A stretch of 9,526 nucleotides of DNA, taken from assembly GCA_041569895.1 (NCBI GenBank), contig JBFFXF010000276.1:1-9526 (forward strand), given 5' to 3'. Position 1 is the first letter of the stretch. Each line of letters opens with the position of its first letter. Source of the stretch: JBFFXF01 sp041569895. GTDB lineage: Bacteria; Planctomycetota; UBA8108; JACQVS01. This document shows, piece by piece, positions 6,757 to 9,526 of this stretch. Under the pieces are notes generated by a model. It saw only the letters and a program-made list of their open reading frames with translations, ran no database searches and was not told where the DNA came from. The translations under genes and the position numbers were made by a program.

Positions 6757-7848
6757 ATGAAGCGCGTTTACAACTTCAACGCCGGCCCGGCGACGTTGCC
6801 TCTCGAGGTGCTCGAGGAGGCGCGGGCCGAGCTCGTCGACTATCGCGGCTCCGGCATGTCGCTGCTCGAGGCGAGCCACCGCGGCGCCGCCTACGAGGCC
6901 GTGCACGAGGAGGCCGCGACGAACATCCGCGCGCTGCTCGGCCTCGGCGACGATCACGCGGTGCTCTTCCTCCAGGGCGGCGCCAGCCTGCAGTTCGCGA
7001 TGGTGCCGATGAACCTGCTCGGGCGCGGCGAGACCGCGGACTACGTGCACACCGGATCGTGGGCGAAGAAGGCGATCGCCGAGGCGCGGGTCGTCGCGAC
7101 CGGGGGACGCGCCGTCAACGTCGCGGCGGACACGTCGGCGGAGCGCCCCGCGCGCGTTCCGGCTCCGGCCGAGCTCCGGCTGACGCCCGGCGCGGCCTAC
7201 GTCCACGTCACCTCGAACGAGACCATCGAGGGCATCCAGTGGAAGGAGCTTCCGCACACGGACGCCCCGTTGGTCGCGGACGTGTCCTCGGACATCCTCT
7301 CGCGCCCGGTCGACGCGACACGGTTCGGGCTCCTCTACGCCGGCGCCCAGAAGAACCTCGGGCCGGCGGGCGTGACCGTCGTGGTGATCCGGAAAGACCT
7401 CGCCGAGCGCGCGCCGGACGACGTTCCGATCGTCCTGCGCTACGCGACCCACGCCGAGAAGAGATCCCTCTACAACACGCCGCCCTGCTTCGCCATCTAC
7501 ATGGTGATGCTGGTGACGCGCTGGATCGCCGCCCGCGGCGGCCTCGCGTCGGTGGGCCGCGTCAACCGCGACAAGGCCGCCAGGCTCTACGCCGCCATCG
7601 ACGCCTCGTCCTTCTACACCGGCACGGCCGCGCCCGACTCCCGCTCCGGCATGAACGTCACCTTCCGCCTCCCCTCCGAGGAGCTCGAGGACCGCTTCGT
7701 CGAGGAGGCCGCCGCCAGCGACCTGATCGGCCTCCGCGGCCACCGCTCGGTGGGCGGCATCCGCGCGTCGATTTACAACGCGTTTCCGGTCGAGGGGGTG
7801 GATGCGCTGGTGGGGTTCATGAGGGAGTTCGAGAGGACGCGGGGGTAG
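6757..7848 (+). CDS. serC: Phosphoserine aminotransferase
   Basis: Converts 3-phosphohydroxypyruvate and glutamate to O-phosphoserine and 2-oxoglutarate, the second step of serine biosynthesis; a PLP enzyme of the cytoplasm that also serves pyridoxine synthesis in some bacteria. The 363 residues match the usual length. The N-terminus YNFNAGPATLPLEVLEEA is characteristic. GGASLQF (74-80) forms the phosphate-binding turn, W102 stacks on the cofactor ring, SNETIEGIQW (153-162) and D175 (VADVSSD) complete the pocket. K199 in YAGAQKNLGPAG is the Schiff-base lysine. GLRGHRSVGGIRASIYNA (326-343) is the conserved C-terminal substrate-binding block. The ATG at 6757 places the family's first residues exactly; the frame is open far upstream, but that part is antisense to the neighbouring genes. 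No strong ribosome binding site precedes it. It is a single gene here, without serA. The mosaic repeat starts 42 bp after its stop. Confidence 0.97.
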   Translation: MKRVYNFNAGPATLPLEVLEEARAELVDYRGSGMSLLEASHRGAAYEAVHEEAATNIRALLGLGDDHAVLFLQGGASLQFAMVPMNLLGRGETADYVHTGSWAKKAIAEARVVATGGRAVNVAADTSAERPARVPAPAELRLTPGAAYVHVTSNETIEGIQWKELPHTDAPLVADVSSDILSRPVDATRFGLLYAGAQKNLGPAGVTVVVIRKDLAERAPDDVPIVLRYATHAEKRSLYNTPPCFAIYMVMLVTRWIAARGGLASVGRVNRDKAARLYAAIDASSFYTGTAAPDSRSGMNVTFRLPSEELEDRFVEEAAASDLIGLRGHRSVGGIRASIYNAFPVEGVDALVGFMREFERTRG

Positions 7849-7890
7849 TCGCGGTTCCGGACCTCGTGCTCGATCCCATCGTTGCAAAAA

Positions 7891-8262
7891 CGTACCCGTT
7901 CCCGTGCCCGTTCCCGTGCCCGTTCCCGTCCTCGAGGGCCCTGGTTGCGGAGTGCGATGACCGAGTCCGATACCGATGGCCGATACCGATTCCGATTCCG
8001 AGACCGAGACCGAGGTCAGAGATGAGAGGTCGGAGATCAGAGGTCGGAGGCGGAGTCGGGCCGAGAAAGAGGATCGTGCTCAATCTGCGAAAATCTGCGT
8101 AATGTGCGTAATCTGCGTTCCTCCTTTCCTCCTTTCCTGCCTCCCTGCCTTCCTTGCCTTCACTGTCGTCACTGTCGTCACTGTCGTCACTGTCGTCAGA
8201 GTCTCGCCGGTGGCGTCGAGCAGCCTTGTCGGGCACGGGCACGGGCACGGGACCGGGACCGG
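7891..8262 (+). repeat. Mosaic repeat, copy 3 (complete)
   Basis: Left array 7891-7930: CCCGTT and CCCGTG hexamers alternating. CGGAGTGCGA (7949-7958) follows. About 7959-8012 holds TCCGAT/ACCGAT units, and about 8012-8060 is purine-rich (GAGGTCAGAG, GGAGATCAG). 8081-8121 has four AATCTGCGT-like units, ending in AATCTGCGTTCC (8110-8121). 8118-8159 is a pyrimidine tract. 8160-8195 is a perfect 9-bp array. 8200-8262 is the right end: GTCGAGCAGCC at 8215, then GGGCAC units and GGGACC units from 8231. The right array is inverted relative to the left. It lies between serC and the chemoreceptor gene, both on the plus strand. I see no gene in it; open frames across it read the repeats as Ser/Leu or Gly/Thr runs. 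Confidence 0.87.
8160..8195 (+). repeat. 9-bp tandem repeat TCACTGTCG, four perfect copies
   Basis: Four identical units (8160-8168, 8169-8177, 8178-8186, 8187-8195) followed by TCAG. It sits inside mosaic copy 3, between the pyrimidine tract and the right end. The corresponding place in copies 1 and 2 holds only GTCAGAGT or similar, so this array is specific to this copy and probably expanded recently. The 9-bp period keeps any reading frame open across it, which makes a false N-terminal extension of the chemoreceptor gene possible. Confidence 0.92.
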
Positions 8263-8438
8263 TGCCGGGGGCCGAGAAGGAACCGCGAATCGCATCCCGG
8301 CCCCCCACGTCCCGATATCCTCGGCCCCCGCGCATTTCCCCTTCAGGCGCGGTTTCCCTAAATCCGATCGAACGTTGTAGAGCCAACCGATCGATTGGGA
8401 ACTCGGCGATTCCATCGCCACCGCTGCTGGACTGGCCA
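8263..8438 (+). promoter_or_regulatory. Upstream region of the chemosensory operon
   Basis: No gene is visible. The most notable structure is an imperfect palindrome at 8383-8398: CCAACCGA followed by TCGATTGG, symmetric at 14 of 16 positions and about 40 bp before the ATG at 8439, a plausible operator position. A less GC-rich patch around 8352-8380 (TTTCCCTAAATCCG, then TTGTAG) may contain the promoter, but I cannot assign a sigma factor class. Confidence 0.3.
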
Positions 8439-9245
8439 ATGCTCAGCGAGCTGTCTGTCTGCAAACGAGTGTCTCTCGGTTACGGGACTCTCTTTGCCGT
8501 GCTCTTGACGGCCGCGCTCACGGTCGACTTCACGCTCGGACGGATCGACCCGTCGTCCACGGTCGACGAGGAGGTCGAGGGACTGATTCGTTCCGCGCGG
8601 GTGACGGTCTGGGTCGCGCTCGTCGCCGGTGCCGGCGTGGCGGTCTTCTGGGCCGTGCACGTCTCGAAGCACCTGGCGAGGTCGCTCGAGACGGCGTCGC
8701 AGACGGTGACGCGGTGTCGAGGCGTCGCGGAGCACGTGTCCGACACGGCGTCGCGGTGCGTGGATGGTACCGAGGCGGTCCGTGAGGCTGGCAAGGCGGT
8801 GGATACCATCAAGGAGGAGATCGATCGCGTCGTGCGGCACATGCTCGAGCTCGGCACCAGAACGAGATCGATCAGCCAGCGGGTCGATGCCATCGCGCAG
8901 TGCGCGGAGCAGACGACCATCCTGAGCTACAACGCCGCCATCGAGGCATCGTCCGCCGGGCCCGCCGGGCGATCGTTCGCCGTCGTCGCCGAGCAGCTCT
9001 CGCAGGTGTCCGAGATGGCGCGCTCGGCGATCGAGGACGTCCGGAAGATCGTCGAGGACGTCCAGAACAGCACCAACACGACGATCCTCGCCACCGAGGA
9101 GGGCCTCAAGGCCGCGGAGCTCGGCGTCCAGACGCACAAGGAGGCGAGGGAGAAGGTCTACTCGATCACCGAGGGCGTGCAGCTGGCGCAGCTGGCCGCG
9201 AGAGAGATCTTCGTCACCACCGAATCTGGGCGAGGTTTGCCATGA
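8439..9245 (+). CDS. Short membrane methyl-accepting chemotaxis protein without HAMP
   Basis: A chemoreceptor-type signalling protein of 268 residues that should pass a signal to the CheA encoded next. Two membrane segments lie at about 12-31 and 54-77, with only about 22 residues outside between them, so there is no periplasmic sensor domain. From 78 on it is a continuous coiled coil. The hairpin tip is recognisable: EQTTILSYNAAIEASSAG (157-174), then PAGRSFAVVAEQ (175-186), matching the usual QTNLLALNAAIEAARAGE and GRGFAVVADE. The arms are about 95 residues each, and there is no room for a HAMP domain. Aligned to E. coli Tsr, tip positions N376, R388 and E391 are T160, S172 and P175. The ATG at 8439 lacks a clear ribosome binding site; I prefer it because the in-frame extension upstream is translated repeat. 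A GTG at residue 11 is a possible alternative. Its stop overlaps the next ATG (ATGA). Confidence 0.85.
   Translation: MLSELSVCKRVSLGYGTLFAVLLTAALTVDFTLGRIDPSSTVDEEVEGLIRSARVTVWVALVAGAGVAVFWAVHVSKHLARSLETASQTVTRCRGVAEHVSDTASRCVDGTEAVREAGKAVDTIKEEIDRVVRHMLELGTRTRSISQRVDAIAQCAEQTTILSYNAAIEASSAGPAGRSFAVVAEQLSQVSEMARSAIEDVRKIVEDVQNSTNTTILATEEGLKAAELGVQTHKEAREKVYSITEGVQLAQLAAREIFVTTESGRGLP
9232..9235 (+). promoter_or_regulatory. Ribosome binding site of the CheA-type gene
   Basis: GAGG, 6 bp before the ATG at 9242, lying inside the last codons of the chemoreceptor gene. With the ATGA overlap it points to translational coupling of the two genes. Confidence 0.65.
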
Positions 9246-9526
9246 CCAAGTCCAGATCGGACCCCTACAAGTACTTCAGGATCGAGGCCGCCGAGCTCAT
9301 CGACAAGCTCACTCGCGGGCTCCTCCACCTCGAGAAGAAGGGCTTCAAGCCCGAGACGATCGACGCCCTGAACCGCGCCGCGCACTCGATGAAGGGTGCG
9401 GCGCGGCTCGTCGAGCTCTTCGCCATCGGCGACGTGGCGCACGTCATGGAGGGCAAGCTCGCCGAGATCCGCAAGGCGAAGAAGACGAGCAAGGGCGACA
9501 TCGACAAGCTCCTGCGGCAGGTCGAC
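9242..9526 (+). CDS. cheA: CheA-type histidine kinase, N-terminal Hpt domain (cut by window end)
   Basis: The reading frame is open from the ATG at 9242 to the window end, 95 codons. The N-terminus is a histidine phosphotransfer domain: helix YFRIEAAELIDKLTRGLLHL (11-30), then the phosphorylation motif AAHSMKGAARL (46-56) with H48 as the predicted phosphorylated residue, followed by GDVAHVMEGKLAEI (63-76). In CheA this P1 domain takes phosphate from the kinase domain and gives it to response regulators. The gene overlaps the chemoreceptor stop by 4 bp and has its own ribosome binding site, so the two are co-translated. A stand-alone Hpt protein or a hybrid such as a FrzE-type CheA-CheY fusion is possible because the kinase part is outside the window; a chemoreceptor directly upstream favours a CheA. 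Confidence 0.78.
   Translation, partial: MTKSRSDPYKYFRIEAAELIDKLTRGLLHLEKKGFKPETIDALNRAAHSMKGAARLVELFAIGDVAHVMEGKLAEIRKAKKTSKGDIDKLLRQVD

Noticed and set aside
7849..7890. Intrinsic terminator after serC
   Set aside because: There is no stable GC hairpin followed by a T-run; the only A-run (CAAAAAC) lacks a stem before it.
1..9526. tRNA, rRNA or riboswitch
   Set aside because: I found no cloverleaf-like segment, no conserved T-loop or rRNA signature, and no recognisable riboswitch core in any spacer.

Overview
The window is GC-rich DNA from a bacterium, with six protein genes separated by unusually long, repeat-filled spacers. A formylglycine sulfatase beside a large membrane-anchored CotH/lamin-tail protein, plus a chemosensory operon, suggests Planctomycetota or another lineage with large genomes such as Myxococcota. 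The sequence alone does not settle the phylum.

Layout: 1-362 is a mosaic repeat, cut by the window edge. 367-1866 (minus) is a KAP-like membrane P-loop NTPase. 1867-2050 is its leader, and 2051-2471 is a second mosaic repeat. 2490-3917 (minus) is a secreted sulfatase, and 3931-3972 a lone hexamer array. 3988-6609 (minus) is a CotH-kinase/lamin-tail protein. 6610-6756 is a divergent intergenic region. 6757-7848 (plus) is serC, followed by a third mosaic repeat at 7891-8262. 8439-9245 (plus) is a very small methyl-accepting chemotaxis protein. It overlaps by 4 bp the start of a CheA-type kinase gene (9242 to the window end), of which only the Hpt domain is visible.

Function: the CotH-type gene and the sulfatase are co-oriented and 70 bp apart, so they are probably co-transcribed and may act on envelope or extracellular material. 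serC is a housekeeping gene of serine biosynthesis, transcribed divergently from them. The receptor and CheA genes are translationally coupled and look like the start of a chemosensory operon. The KAP-like gene stands alone between two copies of the repeat.

The most unusual content is the repeat family. Three copies of about 360-420 bp share the same modules on the same strand: a CCGTTC-type hexamer array, a TCCGAT/TCCGAC hexamer array, a purine-rich CAGAGAC array, a 9-bp AATCTGCGT array ending in AATCTGCGTTCC, a pyrimidine tract, and a right end with GTCGAGCAGC followed by GGGNAC hexamers. The outer arrays are inverted relative to each other. Every copy starts within about 45 bp of a stop codon, so the mRNAs of three genes all read into CCCGTN arrays just after the stop. 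Whether this is a mobile element, a terminator family or a DNA-binding array cannot be decided from this window.
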